Positions 44,512 to 54,451 of a DNA stretch of 64,000 bases are shown here, one piece after another (within the stretch, counting starts at the first letter, position 1; each line of letters begins with the position of its first letter). The notes beneath the pieces were generated by a model. That model made no database searches, was not told the DNA's origin, and saw only the letters and a list, made by a program, of their open reading frames with translations. The stretch comes from Myxococcus stipitatus (GTDB taxonomy: Bacteria; Myxococcota; Myxococcia; Myxococcales; Myxococcaceae), in NCBI RefSeq assembly GCF_037414475.1, contig NZ_CP147913.1:8876501-8940500 (forward strand), in the 5' to 3' direction. The position numbers and the translations under genes were made by a program.

Positions 44512-45357
44512 ATGGGCATCAAGAAGTACAAGCCGACAAGCGCCGCCCGCCGTCTGATGACGGTGTCCGATTTCGCGGACATCACCAAGGACGCGCCCGA
44601 GAAGAAGCTGACCGAGCCGCTGAAGCGCTCGGGCGGCCGTAACGTCCACGGACACATCACCCGCCGCCACCAGGGCGGTGGGCACAAGCGCCGCTACCGC
44701 GTCATCGACTTCAAGCGTCGTGACAAGGATGGCGTGCCGGCCAAGGTCACCGCGGTGGAGTACGACCCCAACCGCACCGCCAACATCGCTCTGCTGACGT
44801 ACGCGGACGGTGAGAAGCGCTACATCCTGGCTCCTGTGGGCCTGAATGTGGGCGACACGGTGTTCGCCGGCGAGAACGCGGACATCCGTCCGGGCAACTC
44901 CCTGCCGCTGCAGAACATCCCGGTGGGTACGGTCATCCACAACGTGGAGCTGAAGCCGGGCCGTGGCGCCCAGGTCATTCGCTCTGCTGGCACGTCTGGC
45001 CAGCTGATGGCGAAGGAGGGCCGCTACGCGCAGGTGCGTATGCCTTCCGGTACCGTCCGCATGGTCCTGATTGAGTGCCGCGCCACCGTGGGCCAGGTGG
45101 GTAACATCGAGCACGAGATCATCCGCGTCGGTAAGGCGGGTAAGAGCCGGTGGCTGGGCATCCGCCCGACGGTTCGTGGTCTCGCGATGAACCCCGTGGA
45201 CCACCCGCACGGTGGTGGTGAGGGTAAGTCCGGTCAGGGTAACCCGCACCCGGTGTCGCCGTGGGGCAAGAAGACCAAGGGCCTCACCACGCGAACCAAC
45301 AAGCGTACTGACAAGTTCATTGTGAGCGGCCGCCGCCAGGGCGCGCGCAGCCAGTAA
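44512..45357 (+). CDS. rplB: Ribosomal protein uL2
   Basis: 281 aa. MGIKKYKPTSAARR start, GRNVHGHITRRHQGGGHKRRYR, and the peptidyl-transferase-region loop RGLAMNPVDHPHGGGEGKSGQG are conserved, including the histidine needed for activity. Normal length. Followed by rpsS after 15 bases. Confidence 0.97.
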   Translation: MGIKKYKPTSAARRLMTVSDFADITKDAPEKKLTEPLKRSGGRNVHGHITRRHQGGGHKRRYRVIDFKRRDKDGVPAKVTAVEYDPNRTANIALLTYADGEKRYILAPVGLNVGDTVFAGENADIRPGNSLPLQNIPVGTVIHNVELKPGRGAQVIRSAGTSGQLMAKEGRYAQVRMPSGTVRMVLIECRATVGQVGNIEHEIIRVGKAGKSRWLGIRPTVRGLAMNPVDHPHGGGEGKSGQGNPHPVSPWGKKTKGLTTRTNKRTDKFIVSGRRQGARSQ

Positions 45358-45372
45358 GAGGATTCGCAAGCC

Positions 45373-45660
45373 ATGGCTCGTTCGATCAAGAAGGGTCCGT
45401 TCGTCGACGACTTCCTCGTGAAGAAAATCGAGGACATGATCAAGACGAACAAGAAGACTGTCGTGAAGACGTGGTCCCGCCGCTCCACCATCCTGCCGGA
45501 GTTCGTGGGTCACACCTTCGCGGTGCACAACGGGAAGAAGTTCATCCCGGTGTTCGTCACGGAGAACATGGTCGGCCACAAGCTCGGCGAGTTCGCCCCG
45601 ACGCGTACGTTCGGTGGACACTCGGCGGAGAAGAAGGTCGCCAAGGCCCCGGGCAAGTAG
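45373..45660 (+). CDS. rpsS: Ribosomal protein uS19
   Basis: 95 aa. MARSIKKGPFVDDFLVKKI start, TWSRRSTILPEFVGHTFAVHNGKKF core and HKLGEFAPTRTF. It binds 16S rRNA in the 30S head with uS13. Normal length and order between rplB and rplV. Confidence 0.96.
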   Translation: MARSIKKGPFVDDFLVKKIEDMIKTNKKTVVKTWSRRSTILPEFVGHTFAVHNGKKFIPVFVTENMVGHKLGEFAPTRTFGGHSAEKKVAKAPGK

Positions 45661-45695
45661 CCTGGCGCATTGCCTGAGAGCCTGAGGAGATGACC

Positions 45696-46040
45696 ATGGA
45701 GTCGACTGCACATCTGCGTTTCCTGCGCATGAGCCCCCGCAAGCTGTCCACCGTTGCGGCGCTCGTCCGGGGCAAGCCCGTTGAGGCGGCCCTCAACATC
45801 CTGAAGTTCACCCCGCGCGCCGCGGCCCTCCCGGTGGAGAAGCTCATCAAGAGCGCTGTGGCCAACGCGACGGACAAGTCCAAGGGACAGGTCGACGTGG
45901 ACACGCTCTACGTCAAGACCATCTCGGTGGACCAGGGACCCACCCAGCGCCGGTTCATGCCGCGCGCCATGGGCCGGGCCACCCCCATCAAGAAGAAGAC
46001 CGCCCACGTCCACGTGGTGCTGGCCGAGGCCAAGAAGTAG
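45696..46040 (+). CDS. rplV: Ribosomal protein uL22
   Basis: 114 aa. The ATG at 45696 is preferred over the one at 45690 because GAGGAG (45684-45689) is six bases before it and touches the earlier one. RMSPRKLSTVAALVRGKPVEAA and the tunnel loop RFMPRAMGRATPIKKKTAHVHVVL are conserved. Confidence 0.95.
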   Translation: MESTAHLRFLRMSPRKLSTVAALVRGKPVEAALNILKFTPRAAALPVEKLIKSAVANATDKSKGQVDVDTLYVKTISVDQGPTQRRFMPRAMGRATPIKKKTAHVHVVLAEAKK

Positions 46041-46080
46041 GACCCGTCGGGCCCTGCCCGGACGTTCAAGGAGATTCACG

Positions 46081-46743
<663 letters not shown>

Positions 46744-46809
46744 TCGCCCTCCCGCGTCGGGCACCTTCGAGAGAAGGTGCCCGGGGCAGGGCAGTGAAGG
46801 ACAGCGACG

Positions 46810-47229
46810 ATGCTTCAGCCTGCACGTACGAAGTACCGCAAGATGCACAAGGGCCGCACGCCCGGCGCCGCGCACCGTGGCAGCGACTTGACCTACGGTG
46901 AGTTCGGCCTGATGAGCCTCCAGCCGGGTTGGATTACGTCTCGGCAGATCGAGGCGGCCCGTATCGCGATGACCCGTCACGTGAAGCGTGGCGGCAAGAT
47001 CTGGATCCGTATCTTCCCGGACAAGCCCATCACCAAGAAGCCCGCTGAGACCCGTATGGGTACCGGTAAGGGTGGCGTGGAGTACTACGTCGCGGTGGTG
47101 AAGCCCGGTCGTATCCTCTACGAGATGGAGGGTATGACGAAGGAAGTGGCCACCGGGGCGCTGAAGCTGGCGCAGGCGAAGCTGCCGGTGCTGACGAAGA
47201 TCGTGACGCGCTCGGAGCTCAGCCTCTAG
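46810..47229 (+). CDS. rplP: Ribosomal protein uL16
   Basis: 139 aa. MLQPARTKYRKMHKGRTPGAA, RQIEAARIAMTRHVKRGGKIW, TKKPAETRMGTGKGG and LAQAKLPVLTKIV are conserved. It is needed for the tRNA-binding site of the 50S. The gap after rpsC is 66 bases with only a ribosome site. Confidence 0.96.
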   Translation: MLQPARTKYRKMHKGRTPGAAHRGSDLTYGEFGLMSLQPGWITSRQIEAARIAMTRHVKRGGKIWIRIFPDKPITKKPAETRMGTGKGGVEYYVAVVKPGRILYEMEGMTKEVATGALKLAQAKLPVLTKIVTRSELSL

Positions 47230-47284
47230 GCACCGCGGCGGGAGCCGCCTTCGGGTGGGCTCCCGCACGCATGTGGAGATTGCA

Positions 47285-47488
47285 ATGGCGACTGCGAAGG
47301 AACTGAGGGAGCTGTCGGCGGACGACCTGCAGCGGCGGGCGACGGAACTGCGTGAGACGCTGTTCCAGGACCAGCTCAAGCGGCGGACCGGCTCGCTGGA
47401 CAACCCGTCGGAGCGGACCCTGCACCGGCGTGACCTGGCCCGCGTGCTGGCGGTGCTCGGCGAGAAGAAGAAGGCGGCGAAGGCGTAG
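47285..47488 (+). CDS. rpmC: Ribosomal protein uL29
   Basis: 67 aa from the ATG at 47285 (GGAGAT eight bases upstream). MATAKELRELSADDLQRRATELRETL start and the coiled helix ending RRDLARVLAVLGEKKKAAKA are typical. Small 50S exit-site protein. Confidence 0.92.
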   Translation: MATAKELRELSADDLQRRATELRETLFQDQLKRRTGSLDNPSERTLHRRDLARVLAVLGEKKKAAKA

Positions 47489-47590
47489 ACCCTGGCCGCG
47501 AATCTCCAAACGCGCTCGCTTTGAAGCGGGTGCGTGCGGCCACCCGGAGCGCGAGAGCGCCCGGGTGTATGAGAGACAGTGAGAGAACAG

Positions 47591-47905
47591 ATGGCTGAGA
47601 CGACTGAAGCGCCCAAGGCAGAGACCTCGACCCGCGGCCGTCCCAAGACGCGCGTGGGAATCGTCACCTCCAACAAGATGCAGAAGACGGTGGTTGTCAC
47701 CGTTCAGCGCCGGGCTCCCCACCCGAAGTACGGGAAGATCATGAGCCTGCGCGAGAAGTACAAGGCGCACGTGGAGGACCACGACTACCCGAAGAAGGTC
47801 ACCATCAACGAAGGTGACCGGGTCCGGATCGCTGAGACCAAGCCCGCCTCGAAGGACAAGCGGTGGCGCGTGGTTGAGGTGCTGGAGAAGAGCAAGAACG
47901 TCTAG
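47591..47905 (+). CDS. rpsQ: Ribosomal protein uS17 with N-terminal extension
   Basis: 104 aa from the ATG at 47591 (a GTG at 47579 is possible). The core begins at GRPKTRVGIVTSNKMQKTVVV and ends KSKNV. About 15 residues of Ala/Thr/Glu (MAETTEAPKAETSTR) precede it, longer than E. coli S17 (84 aa). Confidence 0.93.
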   Translation: MAETTEAPKAETSTRGRPKTRVGIVTSNKMQKTVVVTVQRRAPHPKYGKIMSLREKYKAHVEDHDYPKKVTINEGDRVRIAETKPASKDKRWRVVEVLEKSKNV

Positions 47906-47971
47906 CACGCACCTCCGCAAGCGCGGCCGCCAGGCGGCGCGGCGGGGTCACCGGCGATAGGAGATTCCCAG

Positions 47972-48340
47972 ATGATTCAGATGACGAGCGTGCTCGACGT
48001 GGCGGACAACTCGGGCGCGAAGAAGGTGTTCTGCATCAAGGTGCTCGGCGGTTCGAAGCGCAAGTACGCGTCCATCGGCGACGTCATTGTCGTGTCGATT
48101 CGCGAGGCGCTGCCCAACTCCAAGGTGAAGAAGGGTGACGTGGCCAAGGCCGTCATCGTCCGCACCAAGCGCGAGGTGGGTCGTCCCGACGGCAGCTTCA
48201 TCAAGTTCGATGGCAACTCCGCGGTCCTCATCAACAAGGACATGGAGCCCATTGGTACGCGCATCTTCGGGCCGGTGGCCCGTGAGCTCCGCGCCCGTAA
48301 GTTCATGAAGATCATCTCGCTGGCGCCCGAAGTCCTCTGA
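47972..48340 (+). CDS. rplN: Ribosomal protein uL14
   Basis: 122 aa, normal. MIQMTSVLDVADNSGAKKVFCIKVLGG and the RIFGPVARELR block are conserved. First gene of the spc group. It has GGAGAT upstream and follows rpsQ by 66 bases. Confidence 0.96.
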   Translation: MIQMTSVLDVADNSGAKKVFCIKVLGGSKRKYASIGDVIVVSIREALPNSKVKKGDVAKAVIVRTKREVGRPDGSFIKFDGNSAVLINKDMEPIGTRIFGPVARELRARKFMKIISLAPEVL

Positions 48341-48383
48341 GAGGACCCCAGGCCGGACGGCGAGCAGCCAGAGAGAGGAAGCC

Positions 48384-48713
48384 ATGCAGAAACTGAAGGT
48401 GGGAGACACGGTTCAGGTCCAGGCCGGTGCCGAGGCCTCCGAGAAGACCCCCGCGACGAAGCGCGGCAAGGTGTTGAAGATTGACCGGGAGTCGGGCCGC
48501 GTGACGGTGGAAGGCCTGCGGCTGGTCAAGCGTCACCTGCGCAAGACGCCCCAGAACCCCGAAGGTGGCATTGTCGAGAAGCCCGGCACCATCGCCCTGG
48601 CCAGTCTCCAGGTCGTGTGCGCCAAGTGCGACAAGGCGACCCGCGTGGGAATCAAGACCGAGGGTGAGAAGCACCAGCGCTTCTGCAAGAAGTGCAAGGC
48701 CCTGATTGACTAG
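48384..48713 (+). CDS. rplX: Ribosomal protein uL24
   Basis: 109 aa. KOW-type start KLKVGDTVQVQAG and GRVTVEGLRLVKRHLRKTPQNPEGGI. The C-terminus holds a CAKC...CKKC pair, a zinc-ribbon-like tail common in bacterial L24. A structured 180-base gap follows before rplE. Confidence 0.94.
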   Translation: MQKLKVGDTVQVQAGAEASEKTPATKRGKVLKIDRESGRVTVEGLRLVKRHLRKTPQNPEGGIVEKPGTIALASLQVVCAKCDKATRVGIKTEGEKHQRFCKKCKALID

Positions 48714-48735
48714 GAGTCCCTGTTGGGGCATGTAT

Positions 48736-48779
48736 GCGCGCCCTTCTGTCCACCCTGGTGGGTGGATAGGGGGGCGTGC
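48736..48779 (+). other. Two-part stem-loop after rplX
   Basis: Inner stem TCCACCC (48749-48755) / GGGTGGA (48760-48766) with loop TGGT sits inside an outer 8-bp stem (48736-48743 with 48772-48779, one G-T). It lies in the rplX-rplE gap, where in E. coli the S8 repressor binds the spc mRNA. A regulatory role is inferred from position. Confidence 0.45.
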
Positions 48780-48785
48780 AGGCAA

Positions 48786-48824
48786 CGAGGGCCTGGTGCA
48801 TCACGAGGCCCTCGCGGTGTTTTT
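48786..48824 (+). terminator. Terminator-like hairpin between rplX and rplE
   Basis: CGAGGGCC (48786-48793) pairs perfectly with GGCCCTCG (48807-48814), followed by CGGTGTTTTTGGTTTT. It would terminate or attenuate transcription in the middle of the spc operon. Together with the stem at 48736 it fills the gap. Confidence 0.55.
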
Positions 48825-48893
48825 GGTTTTCAATTGAAGGACTGATCGGACGCGCTGGGTCCACGACGGCGCCCCGAAGCAGAGGATACGACG

Positions 48894-49547
<654 letters not shown>

Positions 49548-49573
49548 GCCCTCGAGCCAAGGACCTCACGACA

Positions 49574-49759
49574 ATGGCCAAGCTCTCCAAGATCGCCCAG
49601 GCGAAGCGCAAGCCGAAGTTCGCGGTGCGCCAGTACAACCGCTGCCCGCTCTGCGGCCGTCCCCGCGCGTTCCTGCGCAAGTTCAAGATGTGCCGTATCT
49701 GCCTGCGCAACCGCGCGCTGCGCGGCGAGATCACCGGCGTCACCAAGTCGTCCTGGTAG
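49574..49759 (+). CDS. rpsN: Ribosomal protein uS14, zinc-binding type
   Basis: 61 aa. The short S14 form with CPLC and CRIC, the zinc-binding (C+) version rather than the longer C- paralogue. MAKLSKIAQAKRKPKFAVRQYNR start and C-terminal GEITGVTKSSW. An S14 gene with its four Cys implies zinc dependence of this copy. Confidence 0.94.
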   Translation: MAKLSKIAQAKRKPKFAVRQYNRCPLCGRPRAFLRKFKMCRICLRNRALRGEITGVTKSSW

Positions 49760-49769
49760 GCCGGAAGGG

Positions 49770-49809
49770 CAGGGTGCCGAGGAGCTCGAAAGGGCTCGTT
49801 GGCGCCCTG
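49770..49809 (+). other. Stem-loop after rpsN
   Basis: CAGGGTGCC (49770-49778) pairs with GGCGCCCTG (49801-49809) through nine positions with one G-T, enclosing a smaller GAGC/GCTC stem. There is no T tail. It sits upstream of a 30-codon reading frame and rpsH. Confidence 0.45.
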
Positions 49810-49850
49810 GACGTGCTCATGAACAGCGCGTCCAACAGAGGTTTCTAACA

Positions 49851-49943
49851 ATGAAGTGGTGGTCGGCGCGAACCCCCGGGATGGGCCCGGCAGGCGCGAC
49901 GAACACGAGCACGAGACTCCAAAAGGTCTCGCTTGGAAGGTAG
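49851..49943 (+). CDS. Possible 30-codon leader peptide before rpsH
   Basis: An ATG frame of 30 codons beginning MKWWSARTPGMG and ending with TAG three bases before the rpsH ATG. AGAGG lies about ten bases upstream, the same wording as the rpsJ ribosome site. Two consecutive Trp codons are at positions 3-4. Its coding nature is unproven; translation could expose the rpsH start. No homologue is recognised. Confidence 0.3.
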   Translation: MKWWSARTPGMGPAGATNTSTRLQKVSLGR

Positions 49944-49946
49944 CCC

Positions 49947-50351
49947 ATGCCGGTCAATGATCCTGTTGGCGACATGCTGACCCGCCTGCGCAATGGTTCG
50001 CGCGCGCGTCACGACAAGGTCGTCATTCCCCACTCGAAGCTCAAGCTCGAGATCATCAAGGTCCTCAAGGATGAGGGCTTCATTGGGGACTTCGTCGTCC
50101 ACTCCATCGAGGGCTCGGTGCAGAGCGAGATCACCGTGCAGCTCAAGTACGGTCCGGACCGCAGCCCCGCCATCACCGGCATCCGCCGCGTGTCGAAGCC
50201 GGGTCTCCGCCGCTACGCCGGCGTGAACGACATCCCGCAGGTGTTGGGTGGCATGGGTATCTCCATCCTCTCCACCTCGCGTGGCATCCTGGTGGACTCG
50301 GAGGCCCGCAAGCAGAAGGCGGGCGGCGAGCTGCTCTGCACCGTCTACTAG
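49947..50351 (+). CDS. rpsH: Ribosomal protein uS8
   Basis: 134 aa. MPVNDPVGDMLTRLRNGSRA start, KVIPHSKLKLEI and the C-terminal GISILSTSRGILVDSEARKQKAGGELLCTVY are conserved. In E. coli S8 represses the spc operon by binding near rplE. AAGG lies upstream, and a short reading frame abuts it. Confidence 0.96.
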   Translation: MPVNDPVGDMLTRLRNGSRARHDKVVIPHSKLKLEIIKVLKDEGFIGDFVVHSIEGSVQSEITVQLKYGPDRSPAITGIRRVSKPGLRRYAGVNDIPQVLGGMGISILSTSRGILVDSEARKQKAGGELLCTVY

Positions 50352-50415
50352 CCAGCGGCCTGGTGGCAGCGCCTCGTGAGAGTGCGCACCCCGGGCATAC
50401 AGGACCGAGGCAACC

Positions 50416-50982
50416 ATGAGTCGGATTGGAAAACTGGCGATCAAGCTCGGCGACAAGACGAAGGCCATCGTCGCCGGCCAGCAGGTGAACTTCGAGGGCC
50501 CCAAGGGCAAGCTGTCAGTGAAGCTGCCCGTGAAGGTCAAGGTCGAGATCAAGGACGGTCAGGTGAACGTGCTGCGCGCGGATGAGTCGCGCGAGGCGCG
50601 GAGCCTGCACGGCCTGACGCGCACCATCCTCGCGAACGCCGCCAAGGGCGTGTCCACGGGCTTCGAGAAGAAGCTGGACATCCGTGGCGTCGGTTTCCGC
50701 GCCGAGGTGAAGGGCAAGGCCATCCACTTCGCGCTGGGCTACTCTCATCCGGTGGTGTTCAACCTGCCGGAGGGTGTGACGGCGGAAGTGGACAAGCAGG
50801 CCCGCACCGAGGACAGCCTCCCCACCGTGGGACTGACGCTGCGCTCCGCGGACAAGGAAGTGCTGGGCGCGACGGCGGTCAACATCCGCTCGCTGCGTCC
50901 GCCCGAGCCCTACAAGGGCAAGGGCATCAAGTACGCCGAGGAGCGCATCCGCCGTAAGGAGGGCAAGACCGGAACGACCTAG
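50416..50982 (+). CDS. rplF: Ribosomal protein uL6
   Basis: 188 aa, slightly long for the family. MSRIGKLAIKLGDKTKAIVAG, VNFEGPKGKLSVKLP, GFRAEVKGKAIHFALGYSHPV and the C-terminal PPEPYKGKGIKYAEERIRRKEGKTG are standard. Confidence 0.96.
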   Translation: MSRIGKLAIKLGDKTKAIVAGQQVNFEGPKGKLSVKLPVKVKVEIKDGQVNVLRADESREARSLHGLTRTILANAAKGVSTGFEKKLDIRGVGFRAEVKGKAIHFALGYSHPVVFNLPEGVTAEVDKQARTEDSLPTVGLTLRSADKEVLGATAVNIRSLRPPEPYKGKGIKYAEERIRRKEGKTGTT

Positions 50983-51012
50983 TCGTTCCGTCTGTCCTGA
51001 GTGTTCCCAATC

Positions 51013-51037
51013 CCGCCGGGCCCTTGGGGTCCGGCGG
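51013..51037 (+). other. Hairpin A in the rplF-rplR gap
   Basis: CCGCCGG (51013-51019) pairs with CCGGCGG (51031-51037). The right arm is also complementary to the right arm of hairpin B, and the left arm to the left arm of B, so the two hairpins and cross-pairings compete. Confidence 0.45.
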
Positions 51038-51042
51038 CATCA

Positions 51043-51073
51043 TCCGGCGGTGGAAGTCCGCATCACCGCCGGA
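51043..51073 (+). other. Hairpin B in the rplF-rplR gap
   Basis: TCCGGCGGTG (51043-51052) pairs perfectly with CACCGCCGGA (51064-51073), ten bases, ending just before the rplR ribosome site at about 51079. Formation could modulate rplR translation. Confidence 0.5.
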
Positions 51074-51090
51074 AGGACAAGGAAGCAGCC

Positions 51091-51447
51091 ATGCCGACGA
51101 AGATCGATCCCCGTATCAAGAGGAAGAACCGCATCCGCAAGAAGCTCTCGGGTACCACCGAGCGGCCGCGGCTTACCGTCTACAAGAGCCTCAAGCACAT
51201 TTATGCGCAGGTGGTGGACGACACCACGGGCCGCACCCTCGCGTTTGCTTCGTCGCTGTCCAAGGAGCTGAAGGGCCAGGACGAGGGCGACAAGAAGGCG
51301 GACGCGAAGCGGGTGGGTGCCCTCATCGCGCAGCGGTGCAAGGCTGCCAACGTCGAGGCGGTGGTGTTCGACCGCAACGGCTTCCCCTATCACGGGCGCA
51401 TCGCCGCCGTGGCTGACGCCGCGCGCGAGGCCGGGCTGAAGTTCTAG
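51091..51447 (+). CDS. rplR: Ribosomal protein uL18
   Basis: 118 aa from the ATG at 51091 (AAGGAAG upstream); the frame is open further left without support. IKRKNRIRKKLSGTTERPRLTVYKS, HIYAQVVDDTTGRTLAFASS and VVFDRNGFPYHGRIAAVADAAREAGL are conserved. It binds 5S rRNA. Confidence 0.95.
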   Translation: MPTKIDPRIKRKNRIRKKLSGTTERPRLTVYKSLKHIYAQVVDDTTGRTLAFASSLSKELKGQDEGDKKADAKRVGALIAQRCKAANVEAVVFDRNGFPYHGRIAAVADAAREAGLKF

Positions 51448-51466
51448 CTTTCGAAAGGATTTCCAA

Positions 51467-51988
51467 GTGGCAACTCCGATCAATCCGAACGATCTGGACC
51501 TCACCGACCGCGTGGTGAACATCAACCGCGTGGCCAAGGTCGTGAAGGGCGGCCGCCGGTTCTCGTTCGCCGCCCTCGTGGTGGTGGGTGATGGCGCCGG
51601 TCACGTGGGTGTGGGCCTGGGCAAGGCCAACGAAGTCCCCGAGGCCATCCGCAAGGGTGGCGAGAACGCGAAGAAGAACCTGTTCCGCGTTCCGCTCATG
51701 GGGCACACGATTCCGCACGAGGTGCTCGGGCACTTCGGCGCCGGCTGGGTGCTTCTCAAGCCGGCCAGCGAAGGTACGGGCGTCATCGCCGGTGGCGCGG
51801 TTCGCGCGGTGCTGGAGGCTGCGGGTATCCGCAACATCCTGACCAAGAGCCAGGGCTCGCGCAATCCGCACAACGTGCTGAAGGCCACGGTGGCGGGTCT
51901 GAAGATGCTCCGCAGCGCGGCTCAGGTGTCGCGCCTGCGTGGCAAGGACATCGAGGCGGCGAAGCTCGCCGGGGAGCAGAGGGGCTAG
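51467..51988 (+). CDS. rpsE: Ribosomal protein uS5
   Basis: 173 aa with a GTG start at 51467 (AAAGGAT upstream). LDLTDRVVNINRVAKVVKGGRRFSF, GVGLGKANEVPEAIRKG and GVIAGGAVRAVLEAAGIRNIL are conserved, covering the spectinomycin region. Confidence 0.95.
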   Translation: MATPINPNDLDLTDRVVNINRVAKVVKGGRRFSFAALVVVGDGAGHVGVGLGKANEVPEAIRKGGENAKKNLFRVPLMGHTIPHEVLGHFGAGWVLLKPASEGTGVIAGGAVRAVLEAAGIRNILTKSQGSRNPHNVLKATVAGLKMLRSAAQVSRLRGKDIEAAKLAGEQRG

Positions 51989-51990
51989 TC

Positions 51991-52260
51991 ATGGCGCTCA
52001 AGGTGACGCTGACGAAGAGCTACGCGGGCGCTTCCGAGGACATGCTGGCCACCATCCGTGGCCTGGGTCTGAAGAAGTTTGGTGATGAGCGCCTGCTCAA
52101 GGACACGCCGGCCATCCGTGGGATGGTGTTCAAGGTGAAGCACCTGGTCTCCTCGGAGACGGTGAGCACCGAGGCGCCGGCGCCCAAGCGCCGCAAGCCG
52201 CGCAAGATCGCCCTCAGGGATCGCGCGCGCGCCTACCAGGCCAAGCAGGGCAAGGCCTGA
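51991..52260 (+). CDS. rpmD: Ribosomal protein uL30 with C-terminal extension
   Basis: 89 aa against about 60 usual. The L30 core (MALKVTLTKSYAG, LGLKKFGDERLLKDTPAIRG) is followed by about 30 residues of Pro/Lys/Arg (APAPKRRKPRKIALRDRARA) that are not part of the classic fold. Two bases separate it from the rpsE stop. Confidence 0.9.
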   Translation: MALKVTLTKSYAGASEDMLATIRGLGLKKFGDERLLKDTPAIRGMVFKVKHLVSSETVSTEAPAPKRRKPRKIALRDRARAYQAKQGKA

Positions 52261-52279
52261 GCACGAGAGGACCAAGACA

Positions 52280-52807
52280 ATGAGCACTCTGCACGGTTTG
52301 AAGCGCCCCTCGCGCTCGTGGCACCGCAAGAAGCGGGTGGGCCGCGGCCAGGGTTCCGGTCTGGGCAAGACGGCCGGTCGCGGTGGCAAGGGTCAGAAGG
52401 CCCGCACCGGTAACATGCGGTTCGAGGGCTTCGAGGGTGGCCAGAGCCCCCTGCAGCGCCGGCTGCCGAAGTTCGGCTTCAACTCGCCCAACCGCACGGT
52501 GTACGCGGTGGTGAACCTGTCCGACGTGGATACCCACTTCGCCGCGGGTTCCACGGTGGACGAGGCCACGCTGAAGAAGGCGGGGCTGGTCAAGGGCCGC
52601 TACGACGGTGTGAAGCTGCTGGCCCGAGGCGAGCTGACCAAGAAGGTCACCATCCGGGTCCACAAGGCCTCCGAGGCTGCCAAGTCGGCGGTCGAGAAGG
52701 CGGGCGGCGCGGTGGATGTCCTCCCGCTGATGGCCCACAAGCCGGAGTCGGCTTCGAAGGCCCACGCTGGCAAGGGCGTCAAGGCCCCCCGGCAGCCCAA
52801 GGCCTGA
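52280..52807 (+). CDS. rplO: Ribosomal protein uL15 with long C-terminus
   Basis: 175 aa against about 145 usual. SRSWHRKKRVGRGQGSGLGKTAGRG, GGQSPLQRRLPKFGF and LTKKVTIRVHKASEAAKSAVEKAGG are conserved. The last 30 residues are basic and Ala/Ser/Pro-rich. Followed by two hairpins before secY. Confidence 0.95.
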   Translation: MSTLHGLKRPSRSWHRKKRVGRGQGSGLGKTAGRGGKGQKARTGNMRFEGFEGGQSPLQRRLPKFGFNSPNRTVYAVVNLSDVDTHFAAGSTVDEATLKKAGLVKGRYDGVKLLARGELTKKVTIRVHKASEAAKSAVEKAGGAVDVLPLMAHKPESASKAHAGKGVKAPRQPKA

Positions 52808-52819
52808 GCATGACCGGCC

Positions 52820-52841
52820 CGCACCACTTGCCGGTGGTGCG
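52820..52841 (+). other. Hairpin after rplO
   Basis: CGCACCAC (52820-52827) pairs with GTGGTGCG (52834-52841), loop TTGCCG. The tail AGCCAGTTTGC is only partly T-rich. The first of two hairpins in the rplO-secY gap. Confidence 0.45.
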
Positions 52842-52867
52842 AGCCAGTTTGCTTGTGTAGGCTTCTG

Positions 52868-52901
52868 CGCCCCTTTCCCGTCCGTGGAACAGGGGCGTTT
52901 T
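52868..52901 (+). terminator. Terminator-like hairpin before secY
   Basis: CGCCCC (52868-52873) and GGGGCG (52892-52897) flank an inner TTCC/GGAA stem and are followed by TTTT (52898-52901). It lies 40 bases before the secY GTG, so some transcripts may stop before secY. Confidence 0.45.
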
Positions 52902-52941
52902 GTCGTCCTGGCAGAACCCTCACGAAGAGGATGGCTACCCC

Positions 52942-54288
<1,347 letters not shown>

Positions 54289-54309
54289 TTCACGACGTTG
54301 AATGTCCCG

Positions 54310-54347
54310 GGCGCCTCTCCCCGTCGTGGGGAGGGGCGCCTCGTCTT
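54310..54347 (+). terminator. Terminator-like hairpin between secY and adk
   Basis: A 13-bp G/C-rich stem with one G-T (arms 54310-54322 and 54328-54340), five-base loop GTCGT and tail TCGTCTTTCC. It lies 21 bases after the secY stop. No clear promoter was seen in the remaining 100 bases before adk. Confidence 0.55.
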
Positions 54348-54451
54348 TCCGGGCCGGAGTCGTTCAAGATATTCGGTGGTGCACATGGGGGGCGCTTGGA
54401 AGTTTGGTGGCCGACGACTTCCATGCCTTCCTTGGGAGCTGAGAGGAGCAC

